From positions 429,727 through 493,726 of the forward strand of contig CANLUL010000002.1 of NCBI GenBank assembly GCA_947494305.1: a DNA stretch of 64,000 nucleotides, in the 5' to 3' direction. The DNA is from an uncultured Sphingomonadaceae bacterium (lineage in GTDB: Bacteria; Pseudomonadota; Alphaproteobacteria; Sphingomonadales; Sphingomonadaceae). The position numbers and the translations under genes were made by a program. The notes below the pieces were generated by a model that did not search any database, was not told the DNA's origin, and was given only the letters and a program-made list of their open reading frames with translations. Below are positions 36,422 to 46,351 of the stretch, piece after piece (within the stretch, counting starts at the first letter, position 1; each line of letters starts with the position of its first letter).

Positions 36422-37312
36422 ATGCTCGAACTGAAAAATGTCACGCACATTTATGGCAATGGTACCAAAGCATTGGATGATGTGACTCTTTCTATTCCCA
36501 AGGGAATGTTTGGTCTGCTTGGTCCCAATGGCGCCGGCAAGTCGACTTTGATGCGAACAGTTGCGACACTGCAAACGCCGACTCAAGGGGCAATAGTATT
36601 TGGTGACATAGACATATTGCAAGACCCGGAAAGTCTTCGCGAGCGGCTGGGTTATCTGCCACAGGACTTTGGCGTCTATCCCCGTGTTTCGGCCTATGAT
36701 ATGCTTGACCATATGGCAGTTTTGAAGGGGATTGCCTCCAAAGCAGATCGCAAAGCAACGGTCGAGACATTGTTGAACCAAACGAACTTGTGGGATGTAC
36801 GTAAGAAAGCGATTGCAGGATTTTCTGGCGGTATGCGGCAACGTTTCGGCATAGCGCAGGCATTAATCGGAAACCCAGAACTGATTATTGTTGACGAGCC
36901 AACGGCTGGCCTTGATCCGGAGGAGCGCAATCGCTTTCTCAACCTTCTGGCTGAAATTGGCGAGAATGTAGTTGTAATTTTGTCCACACATATTGTGGAA
37001 GATGTAGCGGATCTGTGCCCGAAAATGGCGGTGATCGCACAGGGTCGAATAGAATTGGAGGGTGCGCCGCTGGATTTAATCAGCCGTACCAAGGGTTCAA
37101 TTTGGTCCAAGACAATTGATCGCCACGAACTCGATTCCTATTCCGCAAAATATGAAGTTATCTCCACCCGCCTCTTCGCGGGATCAACAATCATTCATAT
37201 CTTGTCGGCAGATGACCCCAAGGATGGATTTGAAGCGGTAGATGGCGGGCTGGAAGACGTCTATTTCTCTACGCTTGCTGCGACGCGGCGTAATACTGCT
37301 GAAGCGGCTTGA
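36422..37312 (+). CDS. ABC transporter ATP-binding protein
   Basis: Walker A GPNGAGKST, signature FSGGMRQRFGIAQAL, Walker B LIIVDEPTAGLDPEER. Confidence 0.96.
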   Translation: MLELKNVTHIYGNGTKALDDVTLSIPKGMFGLLGPNGAGKSTLMRTVATLQTPTQGAIVFGDIDILQDPESLRERLGYLPQDFGVYPRVSAYDMLDHMAVLKGIASKADRKATVETLLNQTNLWDVRKKAIAGFSGGMRQRFGIAQALIGNPELIIVDEPTAGLDPEERNRFLNLLAEIGENVVVILSTHIVEDVADLCPKMAVIAQGRIELEGAPLDLISRTKGSIWSKTIDRHELDSYSAKYEVISTRLFAGSTIIHILSADDPKDGFEAVDGGLEDVYFSTLAATRRNTAEAA

Positions 37313-37326
37313 GCGGGAGGGCGCCG

Positions 37327-40300
37327 ATGTTTGGTAAAATCACCGCGTTTGAACTGCGCTATCAATTCAAAAATCCGGTTTTCTGGGTTGTTGCTGTTCT
37401 CTTCTTCCTGCTGACCTTCGGAGCGATAACAGTTGATGGGATTACCATTGGCGGAGGCGGTAATGTTAATGCCAACAGCCCCACGGCGATTATTCAAATT
37501 CATTCCATACTGACTTTATTCTTCATGTTCGTAACAACGGCTTTTGTCGCCAATGTGATTGTGCGGGATGATGAAAGCGGTTTTGGACCGATGGTGCGAT
37601 CTACGCGGGTAACAAAATATGACTATCTGCTCGGGCGATTTACCGGGGCGTTTATAGCTGCCGCTATCGCTTTCCTGGCGGTACCTTTTGCAATCTGGCT
37701 CGGTTCGCTGATGCCGTGGCTCGATCAAGAAACGCTCGGTCCCAACCGCATCAACTATTATGCCTTTGCCTATTTTGTCGTCGCATTGCCCGGCATATTC
37801 CTGACGTCCTGTATATTCTTCGTTGTGGCCACGATGACCCGATCGATGATGTATAGTTATCTCGGTGTTGTCGTCTTTCTGGTACTATATGTTATTTTAA
37901 TCGCAACGGCAGCATCAAAACCCGAATTCCGTGAACTGGCCGGATATCTGGAACCCTTCGGACGCGGTGCGATAATCAATGATACGCGCTATTGGACTGC
38001 GACAGATAGTAATAGCTTACTTCCTCCGTTTAGCGGGATGTTGATTGTCAATCGTGTGATCTGGCTTGGCGTTTCGCTAGCAGCTCTGGTGCTGGCTTAT
38101 AAGAGGTTCAGTTTTTCAGATCGGGGCATCTCGGCGCGCCAAGCAAGGAAACAGGCGAAGAAGGCTGAAAAATTGGCTGCCGTAGCGCCGGTCACAGTAA
38201 AGTCGCTTCCAACGGCCGATGTTGCAAAGGCGGCCTGGCGTCAGCTCGTTTCGCGCACTAGCTTTGAAATAGCCCAGGTTTTCAAAAGTCCGGCCTTTAT
38301 TGTCTTGATGCTTATTGGCCTGTTTAATGCGACTGGCGGATTGCTGTTCGCCAATGAACTATATGGGACTCCCGCACGGCCCCTGACCTTTGCCATATTG
38401 TCCACTCTGATGGGAACATTCGGAATCATTCCGGTGATCATTTCAATCTACTATGCTGGCGAGCTCGTGTGGCGCGATCGAGATCGCAAGATGCATGAAA
38501 TCATCGATTCAACGCCGTTACCCAACTGGGCCTATATGGTCCCCAAGACCATTGCCGTTGCCTGCGTTTTGTTCGCTACATTCTTTGTTTCGGTCATTGC
38601 AGCTGTACTTATTCAACTGTCTCGCGGGTTTACCGATATTGCTTTCGATCAATATCTGGCCTGGTATCTTCTACCGCTATCTGTCGATATGATTATACTG
38701 GCTGTGCTGTCGGTTTTTGTTCAGGCGCTTAGTCCGAATAAATATGTGGGCTGGGGAATCATGGTTCTCTATTTGGTGGCCACATTGACGCTGGTAAATA
38801 TTGGTTTTGAGCACCCCCTCTATCAATATGGTCAGACGCCCAATCCACTCTTTTCCGATTTGAACGGAAATGCGGTCAATGGCGCTTATGGTTGGTGGAT
38901 GCGCCTTTACTGGGGAGCGATCGCAGTCATTCTCGCCGTGTTTGCTCATTTCCTGTGGCGGCGTGGTACCGAAACAAGTTTACTGCCGCGCATCAAACAG
39001 CTGCCCCGCCGGATGATCAGTTCAGCAGGAGCGGTAATGGCCGTTGCGGCATTGGTCGCCATCGGAGCTGGCAGTTATATTTTCTACAATACCAACATCC
39101 TCAACGAATATTCAACGCAGGATGACGTGGAAGAGTTACTTGCCGATTTGGAAAAAAAATATCTCAAGTATGAAACGGTGAAACAACCGTCGGTCACAGA
39201 CATTAAGCTTACCGTAAACATCTATCCGGATGAATTGAAACTGGATGCTTCCGGATCGGTGGATCTGATCAATGACACCGGCGCGCCGGTCGAACAGTTC
39301 CATATTCGCATTGGTGATCCCCGCTTACATGTGGAAGAGTTGAATATTGCCGCTGCCAAGATGGAGCTTAACGATGAAGAGCTAGGGTACCGAATCTACC
39401 AATTAGATCAGGCCATGCAGCCAGGCGAAACTAGGGTCATTAGCTTCAAAACTTCCAGGGAACGGAAAGGATTCCGCGCAAGCGGTAATGACACGCGATT
39501 GGTCAAAAATGGAACCTTTCTAAACAATCTGGAGTTTATGCCCACTTTGGGTATGAGCAGAAATGGATTGCTGAGCGACCGTCAGACACGTCGGGACCAT
39601 GACCTGCCTGCAGAGTTGCGGCCAGCGAAACTGGAAGATGAGTCTGCCCGCGAACGCAATTATGGCGGTAACGTTGATTGGGTAACCACAGATATTACGG
39701 TGACCACTGCAAAGGGCCAGACGCCAATCGCTCCAGGCAAACGTGTTTCTGATGAAGTGCGAGGAGAACGGCGTATTGCTAGGTTTGTATCGGAGCAACC
39801 TATCCTTGGTTTTCTGTCGATCCAGTCTGCCGATTATGCGGTTGAAGAACGTGACGCCAACGGTGTAAAAATGTCGGTTTTTTATCATCCATCCCATGAC
39901 TATAATGTCGAAACGATGCTGGATGCGACTGAAGAATCACTGGCCTATTACCAGAAGAATTTTGGGCCATATCAGTTTGATTATGCCCGGATCATTGAAT
40001 TCCCAGGATATGCCAGATTTGCTCAGGCTTATGCCGGAACCATCCCTTATTCAGAAACAATTGGATTCATCGCCGACAATAGCGACCCGAATGAAATTGA
40101 CTATGTAACCTATGTGACGGCGCATGAATTTGCCCATCAATATTGGGCGCATCAGGTCATCAGTTCCGATCAACAGGGCAGTACAATGCTCGTTGAGACG
40201 ATGGCGCAATATTCGGCTCTGATGGTGATGGAGCAGATATATGGTGAGGATAAGATTCGCCGGTTCCTGAAATATGAACTGGATCGCTATCTGGCTGCTC

Positions 40301-40917
40301 GTGGTAGCGAGGCTATTGAGGAGCTACCGCTGAACCGGGTCGAAAATCAAGGCTATATCCATTATCGTAAGGGCGCGTTGATCATGTATCTTTTGCAGGA
40401 CCGTCTAGGCGAAGATCGCGTCAATGCTATGCTCGCTGCACTGCTCGACAAATATCGGTTCAAGAGCCAGCCCTATGCAAATGCTAATGATCTCGTGGAC
40501 GGTTTTAAGTCACTGGCACGCAATGATCGTGAACGGCAGTTGGTTGTGGATCTGCTGGAAAAGATAACTGTTTATGACCTGAAGGCTGAAGAAGCAGTCG
40601 TTACAAAGCAGGACGATGGCCGTTTTGAGACCATTTTGAAAATCCAGTCTTCAAAATATTATGCGGATGGGCAGGGTAGGGAAACCGAAGCGCCTCTAAC
40701 TGATGAGATTGAGATCGGTTTGTTCACCGCACGCCCCGGTATCGGCGCTTTTGGTAAAGATGATGTGATCAGTATGGAACGCCGGTTGGTGCAATCCGGT
40801 GAGCAGATTATCAAGATCATATCTTCAAAAAGGCCAGGCTTTGTCGGCATCGATCCTTACAACAAATATATCGACCGGAATAGCGATGATAATGTGGTTG
40901 AGGTTAGCGACAGTTAG
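37327..40917 (+). CDS. ABC transporter permease fused to an M1-family metallopeptidase domain
   Basis: N-terminal multi-TM ABC-2 permease; C-terminal TAHEFAHQYWAHQ zinc site, QGSTMLVETMAQYSALMVME and KGALIMYLLQDRLGE. Confidence 0.93.
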   Translation: MFGKITAFELRYQFKNPVFWVVAVLFFLLTFGAITVDGITIGGGGNVNANSPTAIIQIHSILTLFFMFVTTAFVANVIVRDDESGFGPMVRSTRVTKYDYLLGRFTGAFIAAAIAFLAVPFAIWLGSLMPWLDQETLGPNRINYYAFAYFVVALPGIFLTSCIFFVVATMTRSMMYSYLGVVVFLVLYVILIATAASKPEFRELAGYLEPFGRGAIINDTRYWTATDSNSLLPPFSGMLIVNRVIWLGVSLAALVLAYKRFSFSDRGISARQARKQAKKAEKLAAVAPVTVKSLPTADVAKAAWRQLVSRTSFEIAQVFKSPAFIVLMLIGLFNATGGLLFANELYGTPARPLTFAILSTLMGTFGIIPVIISIYYAGELVWRDRDRKMHEIIDSTPLPNWAYMVPKTIAVACVLFATFFVSVIAAVLIQLSRGFTDIAFDQYLAWYLLPLSVDMIILAVLSVFVQALSPNKYVGWGIMVLYLVATLTLVNIGFEHPLYQYGQTPNPLFSDLNGNAVNGAYGWWMRLYWGAIAVILAVFAHFLWRRGTETSLLPRIKQLPRRMISSAGAVMAVAALVAIGAGSYIFYNTNILNEYSTQDDVEELLADLEKKYLKYETVKQPSVTDIKLTVNIYPDELKLDASGSVDLINDTGAPVEQFHIRIGDPRLHVEELNIAAAKMELNDEELGYRIYQLDQAMQPGETRVISFKTSRERKGFRASGNDTRLVKNGTFLNNLEFMPTLGMSRNGLLSDRQTRRDHDLPAELRPAKLEDESARERNYGGNVDWVTTDITVTTAKGQTPIAPGKRVSDEVRGERRIARFVSEQPILGFLSIQSADYAVEERDANGVKMSVFYHPSHDYNVETMLDATEESLAYYQKNFGPYQFDYARIIEFPGYARFAQAYAGTIPYSETIGFIADNSDPNEIDYVTYVTAHEFAHQYWAHQVISSDQQGSTMLVETMAQYSALMVMEQIYGEDKIRRFLKYELDRYLAARGSEAIEELPLNRVENQGYIHYRKGALIMYLLQDRLGEDRVNAMLAALLDKYRFKSQPYANANDLVDGFKSLARNDRERQLVVDLLEKITVYDLKAEEAVVTKQDDGRFETILKIQSSKYYADGQGRETEAPLTDEIEIGLFTARPGIGAFGKDDVISMERRLVQSGEQIIKIISSKRPGFVGIDPYNKYIDRNSDDNVVEVSDS

Positions 40918-41027
40918 CGAACGCCAGCTTCCTAACGGAATGATCATGTCTATCGATTGCATCATCCGTGCGGCTTTCCAAACCCGCTCTTCTGAGCAGT
41001 AAAGTGACTGAAGAGACCAAAACAAAA

Positions 41028-41053
41028 CCGGCGACACTAAATAGTGCCGCCGG
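41028..41053 (-). terminator. Rho-independent terminator of the TonB receptor gene
   Basis: Minus strand CCGGCGGCACTATTTAGTGTCGCCGG followed by TTTTGTTTT. Confidence 0.75.
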
Positions 41054-41090
41054 AATATATGCCTATCGGCTAAGATTGGACTGAAACGAG

Positions 41091-44000
41091 TTAGAACTCG
41101 TAGCGGATGCCGAGCTGAATCTTCCAGACCGAAGCCGATGTGCCAAGATTAACTTGGTCATCAGCATTGAAACCAGAGATTATATAGCGCCCTTGACCAT
41201 CGATATCGCCGTCAACGACGTCAACTAACGCACCATCGCCACCAGCGAAGTTACCACCCGGTACCGTGCGGAATACATTCCAGTCGCTATCAAGCAAGTT
41301 CAGCACGTTGTCGAAATCAGCAAATAGCGTAATGCGATCGTTCGCTCCAAAGAGTTTACCTGGACCAGGAATTTCCTGGCTAAAACGCATATCCATATCG
41401 AAGAACCAATCAGCGCGGCAGGTATTGCGGCTAATTGTTGCTCCGGGTGTGAACTTACAGTTCGTGCCACTCACATAGTCCAACAGCGACTGAACAGCAG
41501 CGGGATCCGAATTAGGCGAAAGATTAGGATCATTTAGGCCAGTGGGAATATAAAGCAGGGCAGAGTCACGGCTGCTTGACAATTCGCTGAATGGAGACCG
41601 GTCGAAGGTCAGGCTGTAAGGCCTTCCGGAGCGTGCGACGAATACAAGACCAAGTTCGGTTCCATAGTCGCCAAAAAACTCTTCGCGGAAATTTGTCGCG
41701 AAGGTAAACACATGAGCGGTCTGATAGTTCGACGTTGACGCATCAGGGCTGAGTATGTCGAAATGTGCCGACTTTCCGAAGTTCGATGACCCAGTTGAGC
41801 TACGCGCTTCCCGGCGATTTTGGGAATCCGTGAACGCATAACCCATATTTACTTGTACACTGCCGGTATCTGTGAAAATTCCGCTCCTGAAGTTTTTAGA
41901 TAGTAAAAACGAAGCAACATGGCTTTCGAAACTTCCGGCATTGGTTAGCATATACTCATTTTCACGCCTCGTGCCATAGCATGCGGCGGACAGATTATTG
42001 TAAACACCTGGGGACACATAGGTCGCGTTACAGCCGGCCAAGAGCGGGTCGACAGCCGAGTAGAACGGCCGACCATCTGTCGCAAGGCCATTGATACCTT
42101 CTCTAAAATCGACAGCATAGGTCAGGTCAACCCAATCCAGCGGGTTACGAAAATTGCTATAGATATAGTCAACCTTCACGTTCCAATCACTGAAAAAGCC
42201 GTTATCCGTTCCAAAGGTCGTTTCTACACCAAGATTGGCGCGTATAACCGAAGGTAGTTTCAAATTGGGATCAGTTGACTGGACTTCGCCGGCTCCCGCG
42301 CCAGCGACAGCACTAGCATCATCTATCGCACATTGAGGAAAACCGGTAAACTGTCCGCCAACAACGACGTCAATCTGACCATTGACCATTGGTAATCCTG
42401 CACAACCAGCAGCCAGCGTGCTTCCGTTCGACGCTGTGAAGCCAGTATTTGAATATCCGTTGGAGAACCAGACGGTCGGATCACCACCACCGAAAATCCC
42501 TACACCACCTTTGATTTTTGTATTGCTAAACAGCCCATCGTTGAACAGTTCATAGGCAAAGCCAAGGCGTGGCAGAAATAGAGGATCGAGGCGGCCAAAA
42601 GACACAGCGTTGCTGTAACCATAGCGCTGTTGGAAGAACGGATTGTGCTGAGGTGCATCGCCGCTGTACCAATCTACGCGACCACCTAGTAAAATGTTCA
42701 ACTGGTCATTCACCTGCCATTCGTCCTGGGCATAGGCGCTGAAAATCGTACGGCGGAATTGCGCGCCGGTATCTCGAATATCGCCAGATCCGGTTGCAGC
42801 AATGCCACCTCCGTTAACGTCATTGTCCACGACATCATCTGCGCCGGTGAAGCCGCTTGGGAAGCCCGTTCCGTTCGTCAACAATCCATTTCGGAAATCG
42901 TCAAGATTCTGGAAGAAAAGTGTGCCGGTTGCGTTGATCGCAAACAAGTTGAAAACATCTAGGCGATTGACTTCTAAGCCCAAGGTAAAATCATGGTCAC
43001 CGTGCAATAAGTTGGCTTTTATCTTCAGTTGATCAACTTGTTGTTCTAGAGCATTTGCCGAACGGAAAATACTTGGCCCTGTTGATAGTAGCCCGTTTTC
43101 CTGTGGGCCGATGACGCCGACAGCTAGCCTTACGGTAGGGTTGGGGTCTTGCGCTTCGTTGAAACCGAATGGTCCCTGCCTATCGGAAATATCCGACCGA
43201 GAAACACGAATTTCAGTTGAGAAATTGTCCGTCCAATTCGAGTATAGCCGAGCGGAGTAATAGTCCGATAAAGTGCCCTGTTCATTAAAGCTGTTGAGTC
43301 CGGTCAAATTGTTTGATCCAGTATCAGGGGTGACGTTTGATTCATCAAGATGCTGGTAAGTAACTTCCAGACGATGATCCTCAGTAATATAAGCATCCAG
43401 GCGGCCAAAATAGCGAACGCTGGTTTCCGGTGTAACGCCAGGGTAACCACCAATATCTTGACCATAAATGTCGCGTGCAATTTGTTCAAACTCGTCAAAT
43501 TGTGCTTGGGTGACAAAGTCTACTTCATTGGCAAGCCCGCTTCCCGCAGGTCCACGATCAACTGCATCTGGAAGATCGGTTTCTTCGTAGCCTGCAAAGA
43601 AAAACAAGCGGTCTGGAATAATCGGCCCGCTGAGGGTAGCGCCCCAGCGTTTCTCTTCGAAGGGCAACGTGGTCCGATCTTGGCCATCAACGCGGTCACC
43701 GCGTAAACCTTCATCCCGGAAGGTGAAGAATGCGGATCCGTGAAAGTCATTTTCGCCTGATTTGGTTACCACATTGATCGCACAGCCGGTGAACTGCCCA
43801 TATTCCACATCGAAAGGGGCGAACTCAACTGATGTCTCGCGGATTACATCATAGGGAATGGGCAGCGCGCTGCGTGCTGCAAATGGTGTATCGGTCAAAC
43901 CGAAATTATCAGATTGTGTAATGCCGTCTACCGTAAACGAGTTTGAGCGATCATTGCCTCCCAAACAAGATATCCGGTCAACTTCGCTATCCCGATCCAA

Positions 44001-44504
44001 AGAAACACGCGGATCAAGACGGATGATATCTCGGATGTCCCGAGAGATGGATGGAAAAGCTTCGAGGGTCTCTAATCCAAAAGACTGACCTGGGCCAGTT
44101 GCCAATTGGGTCGACAAAACGCGAGCACCGGTCACTACGATCACGCTTTCGTTTGCGCTTGAGTCCAGAGAAAACCTAAAGGATCTATTGCCCTGCAAAT
44201 TAATGAACTGATTTTCAATCGTCTGTCCCTGAAATCCCGACGCATTGGCAGTAACTGTATAAGGTCCACCGGGGACAAGACTTTCTGCCCGGAAAGCACC
44301 GTTGGCATTGGTCGTTGTTTGCCGAGATTGCCCCGTTCGTGTATCGGTAATAGTAACCGTTGCACCCGACAGAGGATTGCCATCTGCATCGTTAACAGAG
44401 CCCTCAACACCAGATGTAATTTGTTGTGCTGCAGCTGGAGCGGCCATCATTGTGGCGGCGGAAAGGCTGACAACACTGGCTGCTAATAGATATTTAATCT
44501 TCAT
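41091..44504 (-). CDS. TonB-dependent receptor, Oar-like, with N-terminal carboxypeptidase-regulatory-like domain
   Basis: VEGSVNDADGNPLSGATVTITDTRTGQSRQTTTNANGAFRAESL; NDFHGSAFFTFRDEGLRG; C-terminal Phe (IQLGIRYEF). Confidence 0.93.
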   Translation of the reverse strand: MKIKYLLAASVVSLSAATMMAAPAAAQQITSGVEGSVNDADGNPLSGATVTITDTRTGQSRQTTTNANGAFRAESLVPGGPYTVTANASGFQGQTIENQFINLQGNRSFRFSLDSSANESVIVVTGARVLSTQLATGPGQSFGLETLEAFPSISRDIRDIIRLDPRVSLDRDSEVDRISCLGGNDRSNSFTVDGITQSDNFGLTDTPFAARSALPIPYDVIRETSVEFAPFDVEYGQFTGCAINVVTKSGENDFHGSAFFTFRDEGLRGDRVDGQDRTTLPFEEKRWGATLSGPIIPDRLFFFAGYEETDLPDAVDRGPAGSGLANEVDFVTQAQFDEFEQIARDIYGQDIGGYPGVTPETSVRYFGRLDAYITEDHRLEVTYQHLDESNVTPDTGSNNLTGLNSFNEQGTLSDYYSARLYSNWTDNFSTEIRVSRSDISDRQGPFGFNEAQDPNPTVRLAVGVIGPQENGLLSTGPSIFRSANALEQQVDQLKIKANLLHGDHDFTLGLEVNRLDVFNLFAINATGTLFFQNLDDFRNGLLTNGTGFPSGFTGADDVVDNDVNGGGIAATGSGDIRDTGAQFRRTIFSAYAQDEWQVNDQLNILLGGRVDWYSGDAPQHNPFFQQRYGYSNAVSFGRLDPLFLPRLGFAYELFNDGLFSNTKIKGGVGIFGGGDPTVWFSNGYSNTGFTASNGSTLAAGCAGLPMVNGQIDVVVGGQFTGFPQCAIDDASAVAGAGAGEVQSTDPNLKLPSVIRANLGVETTFGTDNGFFSDWNVKVDYIYSNFRNPLDWVDLTYAVDFREGINGLATDGRPFYSAVDPLLAGCNATYVSPGVYNNLSAACYGTRRENEYMLTNAGSFESHVASFLLSKNFRSGIFTDTGSVQVNMGYAFTDSQNRREARSSTGSSNFGKSAHFDILSPDASTSNYQTAHVFTFATNFREEFFGDYGTELGLVFVARSGRPYSLTFDRSPFSELSSSRDSALLYIPTGLNDPNLSPNSDPAAVQSLLDYVSGTNCKFTPGATISRNTCRADWFFDMDMRFSQEIPGPGKLFGANDRITLFADFDNVLNLLDSDWNVFRTVPGGNFAGGDGALVDVVDGDIDGQGRYIISGFNADDQVNLGTSASVWKIQLGIRYEF

Positions 44505-44751
44505 GGATTTCGATCCCCGTATAAAATCACAAAATGAAAAAGTCCCGACGGACTCTAGTTTTCAACGAGCGCTAAATTTGCGCATCCCCACCCTAAAAAC
44601 AGGCTCTCCATAGTTTGCAAAAATGACAGTTTTGTCTCAATCGCAACGTCTTTATCTCGCGATGCAGCAATTAGTTTTTATCCACAGATTATCAAGCTTT
44701 GTGTTTTTGTGGAGACAATTTGCGTGTTCTTCGACCCGCTATCCCGCTCAT

Positions 44752-45372
44752 TCAAGGGCTTAGCGAATTGATACGGTCCACAACAACATCAAAATCACCT
44801 TCAAAACCATGACCGGACTGTTGCGAATTTACAACGATGTCAGCATGACGCTTCGAGGGTTCAACATATTTCTCATGCATGGGATTCACTTGATCGGCGA
44901 AAACAGTGTTCACCGAGTCGGGGGTTCGTCCACGTTCCCTGACATCGCGATCCAATCGGCGGGCAAGTCGGTTGGGTGCGTCGCATTCCACGAATATTTT
45001 GAGGTCCAGCAATGCCCGCATCGGTTGGTGGTGCAATATCAATATACCATCGACCAAGATGACGGGCCGAGGCGCGGTATGCTCCGTTTCTTCTTTCGGT
45101 AGATGGGTGGGAAAATCATATAGTGGACGGTTGATAGCTTCGCCCGTTTTGAGTTGCGCAAGCTGTGCGCATAGATTGTCAAAATCCACAGCATCAGGAT
45201 GATCAAAATTCGGACCACCTTTGCCCGGCGGTGCATCGCCCAACCCGAAAAAATAGTCGTCTTGCGGCAGGATTACGGCCTTGTCCGGGCCCAGTCGTTC
45301 CAGCAGTCTGTCGGTAAGTGTGGACTTACCCGAACAGCTCCCGCCTGAAATGCCAATTGCTATTGGGTTCAC
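44752..45372 (-). CDS. Uridine kinase family protein
   Basis: IGISGGSCSGKSTLTDRLLE, ILPQDDYFFGLGD, NFDHPDAVDFDNL, PLYDFPTH. Confidence 0.9.
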   Translation of the reverse strand: MNPIAIGISGGSCSGKSTLTDRLLERLGPDKAVILPQDDYFFGLGDAPPGKGGPNFDHPDAVDFDNLCAQLAQLKTGEAINRPLYDFPTHLPKEETEHTAPRPVILVDGILILHHQPMRALLDLKIFVECDAPNRLARRLDRDVRERGRTPDSVNTVFADQVNPMHEKYVEPSKRHADIVVNSQQSGHGFEGDFDVVVDRINSLSP

Positions 45373-46307
45373 GCTAGGCCGATTTCGCGCAAACGCTGTA
45401 GCAAATATTCATGAGCCGTTATCGGGTCGGGGTAAAGATTGGGATGCTCTGCGTCCATACAATCGGGCAGTGTTTCGATCAGATAGTCCGGTCTGAAATG
45501 TAAGAAGAAGGGCATGGAATAGCGGGAATGATCCCGTCGTTCCGGCGGAGGATTGACGACGCGGTGTGTGGTGGATGGCAGCCTGTTATTGGTCAGTCGC
45601 TGCAGCATATCACCGATATTGACCGCCAGTTCACCCGGCTTTGGAGTAACGGGCCGCCAATTGCCTTGCTTGTCGAGCAACTCCAGTCCGGCTTCTTCAG
45701 CGCCAATCAGAAGCGTTATCGTATTGATATCTTCATGCGCTGCGGCTCGAACCGCCGGCGAATCTTCCGGCACTGGCGGATAGTGGATCAGCCGCATGAC
45801 CGAGTTTCCGTCGCGCACTGTGTCGTTGAAAAACTCAGGAGGCAGATTTAGAAATCGCGCAATCGCCGACAATATCCGGCTGCCGGCAAAGTCAAAAGCA
45901 GCGAACATTTCGCTGAAGGTTTCTTGAAATTCATCCAACTCTCTGGGCCAGACATTGGGCGGCATATAGGATTCAAAATCATGCCCGGGTGGCAGTTCCC
46001 GTCCGATATGCCAAAATTCCTTCAGGTCATGGATAGTCTGGTCCTTCGCCACTTCTGTGCCAAAAGGTGTGTAACCACGTGCACCGCCGCCGCCGGGAAT
46101 GTGGTAGCTGCGTTTCACGTCCTCCGGGAGCGCAAAGAACGCGCGGGACATATCTTCGGCGCGGGCGATCAGATCATTAGAAATACCGTGATCGGCAACA
46201 ACAGCAAAACCCCATTCAGAAAATGTCTGTCCGATCTGCTCGGAAAAAAGTTCCGGATCCTTGTCCGACAATGCAAGTGATACAGAGGATAGCGTCTGGT
46301 TGGTCAT
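45369..46307 (-). CDS. Isopenicillin N synthase family 2OG-Fe(II) oxygenase
   Basis: HxD in AAAHEDINTITLLIG; GELAVNIGDMLQRLTNNRLPSTTHRVVNPP; RYSMPFFLHF. Confidence 0.94.
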   Translation of the reverse strand: MTNQTLSSVSLALSDKDPELFSEQIGQTFSEWGFAVVADHGISNDLIARAEDMSRAFFALPEDVKRSYHIPGGGGARGYTPFGTEVAKDQTIHDLKEFWHIGRELPPGHDFESYMPPNVWPRELDEFQETFSEMFAAFDFAGSRILSAIARFLNLPPEFFNDTVRDGNSVMRLIHYPPVPEDSPAVRAAAHEDINTITLLIGAEEAGLELLDKQGNWRPVTPKPGELAVNIGDMLQRLTNNRLPSTTHRVVNPPPERRDHSRYSMPFFLHFRPDYLIETLPDCMDAEHPNLYPDPITAHEYLLQRLREIGLA

Positions 46308-46351
46308 GCTATTAAGATGCGCTGCTTTGTGAATTTGTCAATCGGGTTCGA

